Assembly (NCBI GenBank): GCA_028873815.1
Contig: JAPPNN010000068.1
Location: 1-64,000 of the forward strand
Length of the DNA: 64,000 nt
Direction of reading: 5' to 3'
Origin: Gemmatimonadota bacterium
Lineage (GTDB): Bacteria; Gemmatimonadota; Gemmatimonadetes; Longimicrobiales; Gaopeijiaceae
Under the pieces are notes generated by a model. The model was given only the letters and a program-made list of their open reading frames with translations. It ran no database searches and had not been told where the DNA came from. The translations under genes and the position numbers were made by a program. Positions 8,381 through 16,748 of this stretch are shown piece after piece (positions within the stretch are counted from its first letter, which is position 1; every line of letters begins with the position of its first letter).

Positions 8381-9487
8381 CTACCCGCCCGCCTCCCTCC
8401 ACTCCGCCAGCAGCCTCGCCTCGGTCGCCCGGTCCAGCCCCGTGCGCAACGGGTACTCGCCACCCGCCTCCCGGCTGCGGTGCCATTCCAGCGTGTCCTG
8501 CGCGATCACCGCCAGGGGGCGGAACGTCAGCCCGGCCGCGATCCCGCGGCTGCTGTCGATGCGGCCGTAGTTGAGATAGTTGCCGGTCGGCGGCTGCCAG
8601 AAGGGAAGCTGCCGCTGCGGCATCTGGCCGCGCTCGGCGAGGAAGTCCCAGTCCACCCAGGTGAACGAGACCGGCGCGGCGGTGATCGCCCGGATCCCGT
8701 ACACGAGTTCGGCGGACGACAGGGGCGCGCCCGGACCGACGCTGTTGAAGATGCCCGCCGTCTGCTGCTCCAGCAGATGGATGTAGAACTCCGACAGATC
8801 GCGAACGTCGATGAACTGGACCGGGTCGGTCGGGTCGCCCTGCACGAGGACTTCGCCACCCGCGTCGATCCGGTCGGGCCAGTAGGTGAAGCGGTCGCTG
8901 CGGTCGCCGGGGCCGACGATGACCGGGGGCCGCACGATCAGGGTGCGCGCGCCGAAACCCTCCCCGACGGCCCGCTCCGCGAGCACCTTGGCGGGACCGT
9001 ATGCGGTCCACTCGCTCTCGGGGAGGTCTCCGGGGCCGATGGGCGCGTCTTCGTCCATGACCTCGGCGGTGAAGTCGGTGTAGACCGCCCGCGTCGAGGT
9101 GAACAGGTACTGGTCGGTGGCGTCCTTGAGCAGGTCGACGGAGAGGCCGACCTGGTGCGGCGTATAGCCGGAGTTGTCGATGACGGCGTCCCAGCGCCGG
9201 CCCTCCAGCGCGGTGAGGTCGGTGTTGCGGTCGCCGACGAGCTTCTCGACCTCGGGGAAGAGGTGGGTGTTGGTGCGGCCGCGGTTGAAGAGGGTGATCT
9301 GGTGGCCGCGGGCGAGCGCATGGCGCACAACGTGGGGGCCGATGAAGCCGGTGCCGCCCAGGATGAGGATGGTCATGCCCTGCTGGCGGGATGGGCGGGC
9401 CGCCGCCGGCTGCGTGGATCCGAGGCCAAGTGCAACGGCCCCTGCCGCGATGCCCGCGTGTCCAATGAACTCGCGCCGTGTCGTCAT
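8381..9487 (-). CDS. Tat-exported NAD-dependent epimerase/dehydratase family protein
   Basis: A 368-residue short-chain dehydrogenase of the extended (epimerase) type. The start chosen gives MTTRREFIGHAGIAAGAVAL, a twin-arginine signal, which is why the upstream ATG (61 residues earlier) is rejected. The Rossmann dinucleotide motif follows at once: ILILGGTGFIGPHVV. A serine/threonine region STRAVYTD and a Y-x-x-x-K pair (YGPAK) supply the usual catalytic residues. The later sequence (PVQFIDVRDLSEFYIHLLE) fits NAD-dependent epimerases. Export of a folded, cofactor-loaded epimerase through Tat is typical of secreted oxidoreductases in this group. The substrate is unknown. It diverges from the large Asp-box protein gene, with a 165-base shared promoter region. 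Confidence 0.82.
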   Translation of the reverse strand: MTTRREFIGHAGIAAGAVALGLGSTQPAAARPSRQQGMTILILGGTGFIGPHVVRHALARGHQITLFNRGRTNTHLFPEVEKLVGDRNTDLTALEGRRWDAVIDNSGYTPHQVGLSVDLLKDATDQYLFTSTRAVYTDFTAEVMDEDAPIGPGDLPESEWTAYGPAKVLAERAVGEGFGARTLIVRPPVIVGPGDRSDRFTYWPDRIDAGGEVLVQGDPTDPVQFIDVRDLSEFYIHLLEQQTAGIFNSVGPGAPLSSAELVYGIRAITAAPVSFTWVDWDFLAERGQMPQRQLPFWQPPTGNYLNYGRIDSSRGIAAGLTFRPLAVIAQDTLEWHRSREAGGEYPLRTGLDRATEARLLAEWREAGG

Positions 9488-9652
9488 TCGTGGTTGCTCC
9501 TGGTTGGTTCGCGTCGTCGTACTGTCCCGGTCGCTCTCTCCCACAGTACTTCTGCCGATCGGGGTCATGCACCTATTGTATCGATAGACGACACCAGGGG
9601 GCAGGAATGACCGCCGGCTCCCAGCGCAGACCCTCTGTTCCGGAGAACCACC

Positions 9653-12600
9653 GTGGACCGCACCGAACACCGTCGCTCATCCCCGGACCGTGCCCTGCCA
9701 GCCGCTGGCGCGTCGCTGGTCACGCTCCTCCTCGCGTCCGTCCTCGCCGCGGCTCTGCCCCTGAGCGCCCAGGACGGCTCCACCGACGCCATGGCGCAGG
9801 CTACCGCAGCGCTGCAGTTCCGCACGATCGGCCCCACGATCATGGGCGGACGCGTCGCGGACCTGGCGGTCGTCGAGGACGATCCCCGGATCTTCTACGT
9901 GGCGGTCGCAACGGGCGGCGTGTGGAAGACCGAGAACGCCGGGATCACGTTCGAGCACGTGTTCCGGGACGAAGCGACCGCGTCCGTGGGCGACGTGACC
10001 CTGGCGCCGTCGAACCCGAACGTGGTCTGGGTCGGGACCGGCGAGCCGAACAACCGGCAGAGTTCGCCGTGGGGCAACGGTGTGTACCGGTCCACCGACG
10101 CCGGGCGGACGTGGACGCATGTGGGGCTGGAGAATACGCACACCATTGCGCGCATCCAGGTGCATCCGCGCGATCCCGACGTGGCCTATGTGGCGGCGGT
10201 CGGTCATCTCTGGGGCCCGAACCCCGAGCGGGGCGTGTACCGGACAACCGACGGCGGGGAGACATGGGAACACGTTCTCTCTGTGGACGACGACACCGGC
10301 GCGACCGAACTGGTCATGGACCCCGCCGACCCGCGGACGCTCTTCGCGGCGACCTACCAGCGGCGGCGGCGGGCCTGGGGATTCAACGGCGGCGGCCCGG
10401 GGAGCGGCATCTACCGGACCACCGACGGCGGGGATACCTGGACCGAGCTGACGGAGGGGCTGCCCGAAGGCGACAAGGGGCGCATCGGGCTGGACATCTA
10501 CCGGCGCGACGGCAACGTCGTGTTTGCGCTGGTCGAGGCGGACGCTCGCGCGCCCGGCCAGGGTTTCGGCGGCGGGGCCGGCAGCGACGCGAAGAACGGC
10601 GTCTACCGCTCGAACGACCGGGGCGAAACGTGGGAGCACCTGAGCACCACCAACAATCGCCCCATGTACTACAGCCAGATCCGCGTCGATCCCAACGACC
10701 CGGAGCGGATCTACCTGGGCGGCTCCAGCCTCTTTCGGTCGTCCGACGGGGGCCGGAACTTCACCCCCGACGCGGCCGCCGAGGTTCACCTGGACCACCA
10801 TGCCCTCTGGATCGATCCCGCCGATTCCGACCACCTGATCCTCGCCGGCGACGGGGGCGTTTCGATCAGCTGGGACCGCGCCGACAACTGGTACCAGCTG
10901 CGCAACCTGCCGATCGGCCAGTTCTACGAGATCGGGGTGGACATGAGGGATCCATACCATGTCTGCGGCGGCCTGCAGGACAACGGATCGTGGTGCGCGC
11001 CATCGGACACCTGGTCGAACCAGGGGATTCGCACGCGCGACTGGTACAACGTGGGATCGGGCGACGGCTTCTTCACGGTCATGCACCCCACGAACCCCGA
11101 CCTGATGTTCGCGGAGTCTCAGGGGGGGAACCTTACGCGCGTAGATCTGGCCACGGGAGAGCGCGCACGCATCCGCCCCCTGCCGCGCCCGACGGAGGAG
11201 GAAGCGGACCGCAGCCTGCGCTGGAACTGGGACACGCCCATGCTCCTCTCGGCACATGACGACCAAGTCGTGTATGCGGGCGCGAACGTCCTCTTCCGCT
11301 CTACGGACCTTGGCCAGAGCTGGGAGGAGATCAGCGGCGATCTGACGTACGCGATCGACCGGGACACGCTGATGCTGATGGGCGTCGCGGGCGGCGAGCC
11401 GCAGATGTCGCGCAATGACGGGCAGTCCAACTACGGCAACCTGACGGCGATAGCGGAGTCGCCGCTGGACTTTGCGGTGCTGTACACGGGGAGCGACGAT
11501 GGGAGGGTGCACGTGACCCGCGACGCGGGCGCGACCTGGACGGACATCACCGGCAACGTGCCCGGGCTGCCGCCATACACCTACGTGACCCGGCTTGTGG
11601 CGTCGCGGGGGGCGCAGGGTGAGGTGTTCGCGGCCTTCGACGGGCACCGCAGCGACGACTTCGCGCCCTACGTCTACGCGAGCACGGACTTCGGCGAGAC
11701 CTGGGAGCGCATCACCGACGGCCTGCCCGCCACCTCCCTGAACGCGCTCGCGCAGCATCCCCATGCCCACAACCTCCTCTTCGCGGGCAGCGAGGTCGGC
11801 GTGCACTTCTCGATCGACCGGGGCGCGACCTGGCACGACCTCAGGAACGGCCTCCCCACGGTGCCAGTCGACGACATCGTCGTGCACCCGCGCGAAAACG
11901 ACCTCGTGATCGGCACGCACGGGCTCGGCATCTGGATCATGGACGACATTGGGCCGCTCCAACACCTGAGCGCCGAGGTCATGGCGTCGGCCGCCCATCT
12001 CTACCCGGTGCGGCGCGCCACGTCGTACAACCTGTACACGCCACAGGGCTGGACGCCCGGCATCTACGCGGCCCCGAATCCGCCGGCCGGCGCGCGGATC
12101 CGGTACCACCTGGGTGCCGATGGTGACAGCGTGACGGTGACAATCCGCGATGGCGACGGCGCTTCGGTGCACGAGTTGAAGGGCAGCGGCGACGCCGGGC
12201 TCAACGAGGTGATCTGGGACCTGCGGCTGGCGGCCGAAGGTGCGGACGGCGAGGCGATGGACCCGGGTCCGCGGGTGCTCCCGGGGAGCTACACCGTTGC
12301 ATTGACCGCCGGGGACGCGACCCTGGAGACGCCTGCCGAGGTGCGGCTCGACCCGCGCGTGGAGATCTCGCGGTTCGCTCTGATGGCACGCCACTCGGCC
12401 ATGATGGACTCGTACCGCTTGTCGGGCGCGGTAAGCGACGCCCGGGGGCGGATGGGGGAGATGCGCGAACAGTTGAGTCAGATCGACGACCGCGTCGCGG
12501 CTGCCGCTGAGGCCCCCGGGGAGCTGACCGAAGCGATAGAGGCCTTCCGTGAGGACCTGGAAGCGCTGCAGGACGACATCGGTGGCGGCGGAGGGTTTGG

Positions 12601-12850
12601 CGGGTTCGGCGGCGGCAGTGGTGCCGCGGCTGGAGCCTCCGTGTGGGCGACGATCGAGCGTGCGTCCAGTTCCCCCACTGCTGATCAGCTCTGGCAGATC
12701 GACCGTTCGTGGGAGGAATTGCCGCCAATCATCGAACGGCTCAACGAGCTGGTCACGGAGCGGCTGCCGGCGCTCAATGCGAAGGTCTACGCGGAGGGGC
12801 TGCGGCCAAAGGCGGGCGAGGCAGTGGCGATGCCGCGAAGGGAGCGCTGA
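9653..12850 (+). CDS. Large secreted VPS10/sortilin-like Asp-box beta-propeller protein
   Basis: A 1065-residue exported protein starting at GTG with an N-terminal signal sequence ending near LPLSAQ. The first 740 residues carry many Asp-box motifs (S/T-x-D-x-G-x-T-W), for example STDAGRTW, TTDGGETW, TTDGGDTW, SNDRGETW, TRDAGATW and STDFGETW, which close blades of sialidase/VPS10-type propellers. A Ser/Gly/Ala-rich linker (around residues 980-1000) precedes a helical C-terminal part. Proteins of this type are often annotated as glycosyl hydrolases, but no sialidase catalytic residues are assignable by eye, so a binding role is equally possible. It is convergent with the M60-like protease gene. 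Confidence 0.82.
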   Translation: MDRTEHRRSSPDRALPAAGASLVTLLLASVLAAALPLSAQDGSTDAMAQATAALQFRTIGPTIMGGRVADLAVVEDDPRIFYVAVATGGVWKTENAGITFEHVFRDEATASVGDVTLAPSNPNVVWVGTGEPNNRQSSPWGNGVYRSTDAGRTWTHVGLENTHTIARIQVHPRDPDVAYVAAVGHLWGPNPERGVYRTTDGGETWEHVLSVDDDTGATELVMDPADPRTLFAATYQRRRRAWGFNGGGPGSGIYRTTDGGDTWTELTEGLPEGDKGRIGLDIYRRDGNVVFALVEADARAPGQGFGGGAGSDAKNGVYRSNDRGETWEHLSTTNNRPMYYSQIRVDPNDPERIYLGGSSLFRSSDGGRNFTPDAAAEVHLDHHALWIDPADSDHLILAGDGGVSISWDRADNWYQLRNLPIGQFYEIGVDMRDPYHVCGGLQDNGSWCAPSDTWSNQGIRTRDWYNVGSGDGFFTVMHPTNPDLMFAESQGGNLTRVDLATGERARIRPLPRPTEEEADRSLRWNWDTPMLLSAHDDQVVYAGANVLFRSTDLGQSWEEISGDLTYAIDRDTLMLMGVAGGEPQMSRNDGQSNYGNLTAIAESPLDFAVLYTGSDDGRVHVTRDAGATWTDITGNVPGLPPYTYVTRLVASRGAQGEVFAAFDGHRSDDFAPYVYASTDFGETWERITDGLPATSLNALAQHPHAHNLLFAGSEVGVHFSIDRGATWHDLRNGLPTVPVDDIVVHPRENDLVIGTHGLGIWIMDDIGPLQHLSAEVMASAAHLYPVRRATSYNLYTPQGWTPGIYAAPNPPAGARIRYHLGADGDSVTVTIRDGDGASVHELKGSGDAGLNEVIWDLRLAAEGADGEAMDPGPRVLPGSYTVALTAGDATLETPAEVRLDPRVEISRFALMARHSAMMDSYRLSGAVSDARGRMGEMREQLSQIDDRVAAAAEAPGELTEAIEAFREDLEALQDDIGGGGGFGGFGGGSGAAAGASVWATIERASSSPTADQLWQIDRSWEELPPIIERLNELVTERLPALNAKVYAEGLRPKAGEAVAMPRRER

Positions 12851-12917
12851 GGGGGCCCGACAGCGTAAGCGGTGACCGGACCCCTGCACGTAGCCCCATT
12901 CCCGTGGCTCTGGAACG

Positions 12918-15900
12918 CTACCACCCCGGCGGCAGCCACTCCTCGAAACCGAACGAGCGGATGGTCGCTGAGGCGGAATCCGACAGCGGATACTCCCATC
13001 GCCGGAAGAACGCCACCAGGTCGCGCTTGACGATAGCGCTGAACCGGATCGCGAAGCCGTCGAGCGAGCCACCGTATGTCGAACGCGGATAGGACGGGTC
13101 GAAGTAGCTGTGGAACACCGCCTTCATGGACTCCCATCCGAACTCGTCGATCAGCTGACGATACAAGGCCAGGCGCTCGCAGTTGTCGGCAGAGGACCAC
13201 CTCTTGCGGGCGAGCGCGGCGTGGTTCAGCGTGGCCGCACAGCCGTGGGTCCGGCGCTCCGTGTAGACATTGAAGTCGCCGCCGTCGTACACGTGGTAGT
13301 TCAGCGTGTACATCGTAAACAGGTTCACTCCGACCTCGGTGATCCCGTGCCCTGTCCAGTCCTCGGTCTGCCACTGGTGCCCGAGTTCGTGGCCGAAGAG
13401 CCACCAATCGACGCCGTGGGAGCGCGGAGAATAGCCCGTGGATGGCGGCTTGACATGGCGCTGCGGCCCCAGATCGGGCAGCGTGGCGATGTACTCCCTG
13501 CCCTCCGCCGTCCCGGGCAACAGCACCCAGACTTCCCCGTGAAGCGGATAGTTGATGCGCAGCCGCCCCGCGTTGGCGTAGCCGTGCCCAACCTGCGGAT
13601 CGAAGATCCAGATGCTCTCGTACGCCCGGGGCGGCCCTCCGGCAAGCTCCGCGTGGCGACGCCGGAAGCCGTCCCAGAAAGCCGCCACCTCCCCCGGATC
13701 GGTGATGCCACGTGCCTTCTCCACAGAGATCACGAACCGGATGCCGCCCCGTTGTTGGATGACGGCCTGCGGCGCTCCCCCGTCCAGAGCCGCGAACCAT
13801 TCGGACGAGCCCGACTCTCCGGCGGTGTACACGGCCATGGGGATGGCACCGCGGATACTGACCGGGATGGTGCCCGTGTAGTCGGCCGGGACAACGAGCG
13901 CGATCGAGCCGCCGTAGGCGTTCGTGATCCCGGTTTGCCTCTCCGCCAGGGGGAATTCGCGACGAAGCTGGGGCGCGCGCCGCCAAACGGGTTGCGCCGC
14001 ATGGCCTTCCCCCAGATGGTCATGCAATTCGCCCACCGCGACTCGTAGTTCTCCCGAGGCGTGGCCAGCCGGGACTTCAATCGTCACCAGTGCACCCGGC
14101 GGAGCGTAGAATCCGAGAGGGACGTGGCGCTCGTCCCGGCGAGCATCGGGTGGAAACTCGTTCCAGGTGGCGTCCACGGTCACGGCACCGTCGACACGGC
14201 GCGCGTCCCCTGCGGGGAGGCCCGGGAACACCGCCGTCCACGGATGCGGCTCGGGCCATTCGTGTGGGCCGACCGTCTCGGCGACCTCAGCGGCGAGGCG
14301 GGCCTCGGGCGCCGCGCTCGAGACCGGCAGGTCGGGCGTTTCGCTTACCAGACGGGCAAGGGCCGCATCCAGTTCCTCAGTGCGACCGAGTTCGAGGGCC
14401 GTACGGAACAGGGCTGGCAACAGCGTCTTCCGATCCGGCGCAACTCGGCCTCCTTCGACGTACGTCTCCCACAATGAAGCGGGAGCCAGGCCGCGTATGT
14501 CGAAACGAGTGGTGGCGGACGCAATCTCGTCGATGGAGTCCTCGTTCCAGGAGATGCCGGTGCCGCGCAGGAGCGCGTTGGCCGTGAGGGGCCCGCGATG
14601 CTGTTCGATCCACCAACTCCAATGCTGCGCCGAGCCGGCGATGACCACCCCGCCTCCGCGCTCGATGAACTCCCGGAGCGGCGCGACGAAGTCCTCGACC
14701 AGATGAGGCGTAGCCCATTCATTCGTCTGAACCACGGCGACATCCGCGCCGCTCAAGGCGCTCGCGCTCCATTCGCGTTCTTGTCCGCCCCGCCTTCCGA
14801 CCACATTGACCCCATTCAACCCCTGCGACCGGAGCGCGTCCGCGATCCGCCGATTGTCCGCCAGGATCCGAAGTGGTGCGGAGCCCGCCTGCCACCCGAC
14901 CCAGCGGACCACGTTGGCCAGGAGCCGGTCTGCGCTGCGGTTGCCGAGAAGCGTCGCCCGGTCTCCCGAGGAAAGGAAATCCTGCCCCGAATACGCGACC
15001 ACCCGGCCCCTGCCGAGCCGCGAACCGGCAACGAGCACGGACAGGCTCATGCCGCCCTGCCCGACAATCACCGGGAGCGCATCGGCATGCAAACCCAGGC
15101 GCAACGTGCCCACAGTGTTGGTGGAGCCCTCGGTCCCACCCACCGTCATGCCGACGAACGGACGTCCGGGGAGCCCCGCTACGAGGGCCGCGTGCAGATC
15201 CGCTGGATCGTTCGAATGCACCACCACTTCGGACGAGCCGCGCCTGCCTCGCGCAGCGGCGGTGATCCTCGCCGCACCCACCCTGGCCGCGCGAAGGTGT
15301 CCGGCCGCATCCACGTTCGCGACGGTCGCGTCGCTCGAGGACCAATCGTACTCGGTTACATGCGCCACCTCGTGCCCGCGAGCATCGTGCGCATTCGCCA
15401 CGAGATACGCCGTATCCCCCGGGAGCAACGCGAGCGACCCTGGCGACACGGTCACTTCCGCCACCGCCTGCTCCACCAGGATCCGTGCGGTGGCCGATGC
15501 GGAGCCCGAGGTCGCCGTTACGGTCGCGCTTCCATTGGCCGTCGCCGTCACGAGACCCATCGCGTCGACCATTGCGACCAGGGTGTCGCTGGACGACCAC
15601 GAGAACCGTGCCCCGGCCACGGAGCGCCCGTTACGGTCCGTGGCCTCCCCGGCAAGACGTACTGTATCTCCGAGAGCCAGCAGCGTGTCGGCGACGGGAA
15701 AGACCGTCACGGCCTGCACCCCTTGCTCCACCGTCATGGTGGCGCTTCCCGAAGCGGATCCCGAGGTGGCTGTCATGGTCGCCACCCCGTTGGCCGTCGC
15801 CGTCACCAGGCCCGTCGCGTCTACCATCGCGACGAGGGTGTCGCTGGACGACCACGAGAACTCCGCCCCGGCCATGGCGTTCCCGTTCGCGTCCTCGGCC

Positions 15901-16343
15901 TGCGCAGCGAGGCGTGCCGTATCCCCGAGAGCCAGGAGCGTGTCGGCGGCGGGAGAGACCGTCACGGCCCGCACCACCTGTTCCACGGTCACGGTCGCGC
16001 TTCCCGAGGCTGTGCCCGCGGTGGCCGTCACGGTCGCCACCCCGTTGGCCACCGCAGTTACCAGGCCCGTGGTCTCCACCGTCACGACGGAGGCATCTGC
16101 ACTAGACCATGTGACGACCGCCCCGGCCATAACCAGGCCGTTCTGATCACGCACCTCTGCCGTCAGTTGGGCGGTCGCACCCAGCGCAGTGAGTTCAGCC
16201 GTGGCCGGGCTTACCGCGACGGTTGTGGGACGAGGCGGGTCGGGGGGCGGAGCAATGGAGCCGTCGCCATCCCCGCATGCGTTGGCCAGGGCCACGAGAG
16301 CGATCAGGGCGAACGGGCCGATCAACGAGCGGCACCAGGTCAT
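12918..16343 (-). CDS. Secreted M60-like (mucinase-type) metalloprotease with Ig-like domains
   Basis: A 1141-residue exported protein. A lipobox-like signal (ALANAC, about residue 23) leads into four bacterial Ig-like (BIG2) domains at about 37-385, the first three very similar. Residues about 390-620 resemble the ThuA/glutaminase-like region of TCAF-type proteins. The C-terminal half is an M60-like gluzincin: His985-Glu986-Leu-Gly-His989 and a third ligand Glu1003 in GITEVGVN. Characterised M60 enzymes cleave mucin-type O-glycoproteins, so a surface-displayed glycoprotein protease is the likely role; the Ig domains would extend it from the membrane or bind polymers. All three zinc ligands are intact. 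The gene is convergent with its left neighbour and divergent from the PD40-amidohydrolase, across the AT-rich patch. Confidence 0.85.
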   Translation of the reverse strand: MTWCRSLIGPFALIALVALANACGDGDGSIAPPPDPPRPTTVAVSPATAELTALGATAQLTAEVRDQNGLVMAGAVVTWSSADASVVTVETTGLVTAVANGVATVTATAGTASGSATVTVEQVVRAVTVSPAADTLLALGDTARLAAQAEDANGNAMAGAEFSWSSSDTLVAMVDATGLVTATANGVATMTATSGSASGSATMTVEQGVQAVTVFPVADTLLALGDTVRLAGEATDRNGRSVAGARFSWSSSDTLVAMVDAMGLVTATANGSATVTATSGSASATARILVEQAVAEVTVSPGSLALLPGDTAYLVANAHDARGHEVAHVTEYDWSSSDATVANVDAAGHLRAARVGAARITAAARGRRGSSEVVVHSNDPADLHAALVAGLPGRPFVGMTVGGTEGSTNTVGTLRLGLHADALPVIVGQGGMSLSVLVAGSRLGRGRVVAYSGQDFLSSGDRATLLGNRSADRLLANVVRWVGWQAGSAPLRILADNRRIADALRSQGLNGVNVVGRRGGQEREWSASALSGADVAVVQTNEWATPHLVEDFVAPLREFIERGGGVVIAGSAQHWSWWIEQHRGPLTANALLRGTGISWNEDSIDEIASATTRFDIRGLAPASLWETYVEGGRVAPDRKTLLPALFRTALELGRTEELDAALARLVSETPDLPVSSAAPEARLAAEVAETVGPHEWPEPHPWTAVFPGLPAGDARRVDGAVTVDATWNEFPPDARRDERHVPLGFYAPPGALVTIEVPAGHASGELRVAVGELHDHLGEGHAAQPVWRRAPQLRREFPLAERQTGITNAYGGSIALVVPADYTGTIPVSIRGAIPMAVYTAGESGSSEWFAALDGGAPQAVIQQRGGIRFVISVEKARGITDPGEVAAFWDGFRRRHAELAGGPPRAYESIWIFDPQVGHGYANAGRLRINYPLHGEVWVLLPGTAEGREYIATLPDLGPQRHVKPPSTGYSPRSHGVDWWLFGHELGHQWQTEDWTGHGITEVGVNLFTMYTLNYHVYDGGDFNVYTERRTHGCAATLNHAALARKRWSSADNCERLALYRQLIDEFGWESMKAVFHSYFDPSYPRSTYGGSLDGFAIRFSAIVKRDLVAFFRRWEYPLSDSASATIRSFGFEEWLPPGW
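15480..15989. repeat. Tandem ~255-bp repeats encoding near-identical Ig-like domains
   Basis: Two adjacent units of about 255 bases are nearly the same at the DNA level (the phrase for SWSSSDTLVAMVD recurs about 255 bases apart, at about 15581 and 15836); a third, more diverged unit follows to about 16244. They encode 85-residue Ig-like domains of the M60-like protease. High nucleotide identity points to recent duplication or gene conversion and predicts copy-number variation between strains. Confidence 0.7.
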
Positions 16344-16374
16344 GAATCCTCCGATTCGGCCAGGTTCGACGTGT

Positions 16375-16560
16375 TATTCTGGTCCCGCTACTCGACTTTT
16401 TAATGACTATTTCACGACCAATACTCCATATCATGCGATAGAACGGGGTTCCATTGCTTCGTGCAAGGGCAAAGTGATGTTCTATCGGCTATCCAGAGAT
16501 AGAAGCGCGACTATATCGCGTATATTTCGTGATAAATACGCGATATACGAGAATCGCGTT
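16375..16560. promoter_or_regulatory. AT-rich intergenic patch with two inverted repeats
   Basis: This stretch, part of the 405-base gap between two divergent genes, is much richer in A/T than its surroundings. A 12-bp perfect inverted repeat, TATATCGCGTAT (16512-16523) and ATACGCGATATA (16536-16547), surrounds a 12-base spacer. A second dyad, TTCTATC (16480-16486) and GATAGAA (16498-16504), lies just upstream. The position suits an operator for the PD40-amidohydrolase or the M60-like protease gene. No canonical promoter pair was identified, and no coding sequence is convincing here. Confidence 0.5.
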
Positions 16561-16748
16561 GCGAGCGGACTGCTCCGGGGGCGGTTCGTCGGGTGATCTC
16601 TGCCGGAAGGCGGTCGAGCGGCCTTTCAACCCGTACCTTGCAGGGGCATGGGCCCGGCCCCAATGTCCGTGGTCAGAGCCCGATCCCAGCCCGCCACCCT
16701 CACGTTACGTCAGGGTCCTGGCCCACCGCGCACCTTCGGGAGGACACC

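Noticed and set aside
9677..13072. A very long open frame on the minus strand opposite the Asp-box protein gene (over 1100 codons).
   Set aside because: GC-rich codon use leaves the opposite strand open; the translation is Arg/Pro/His-rich with no domains, while the + strand protein has many Asp boxes.
16189..16596. Open frame across the AT-rich patch.
   Set aside because: It starts within the M60-like gene, crosses the dyads and has no recognisable features.
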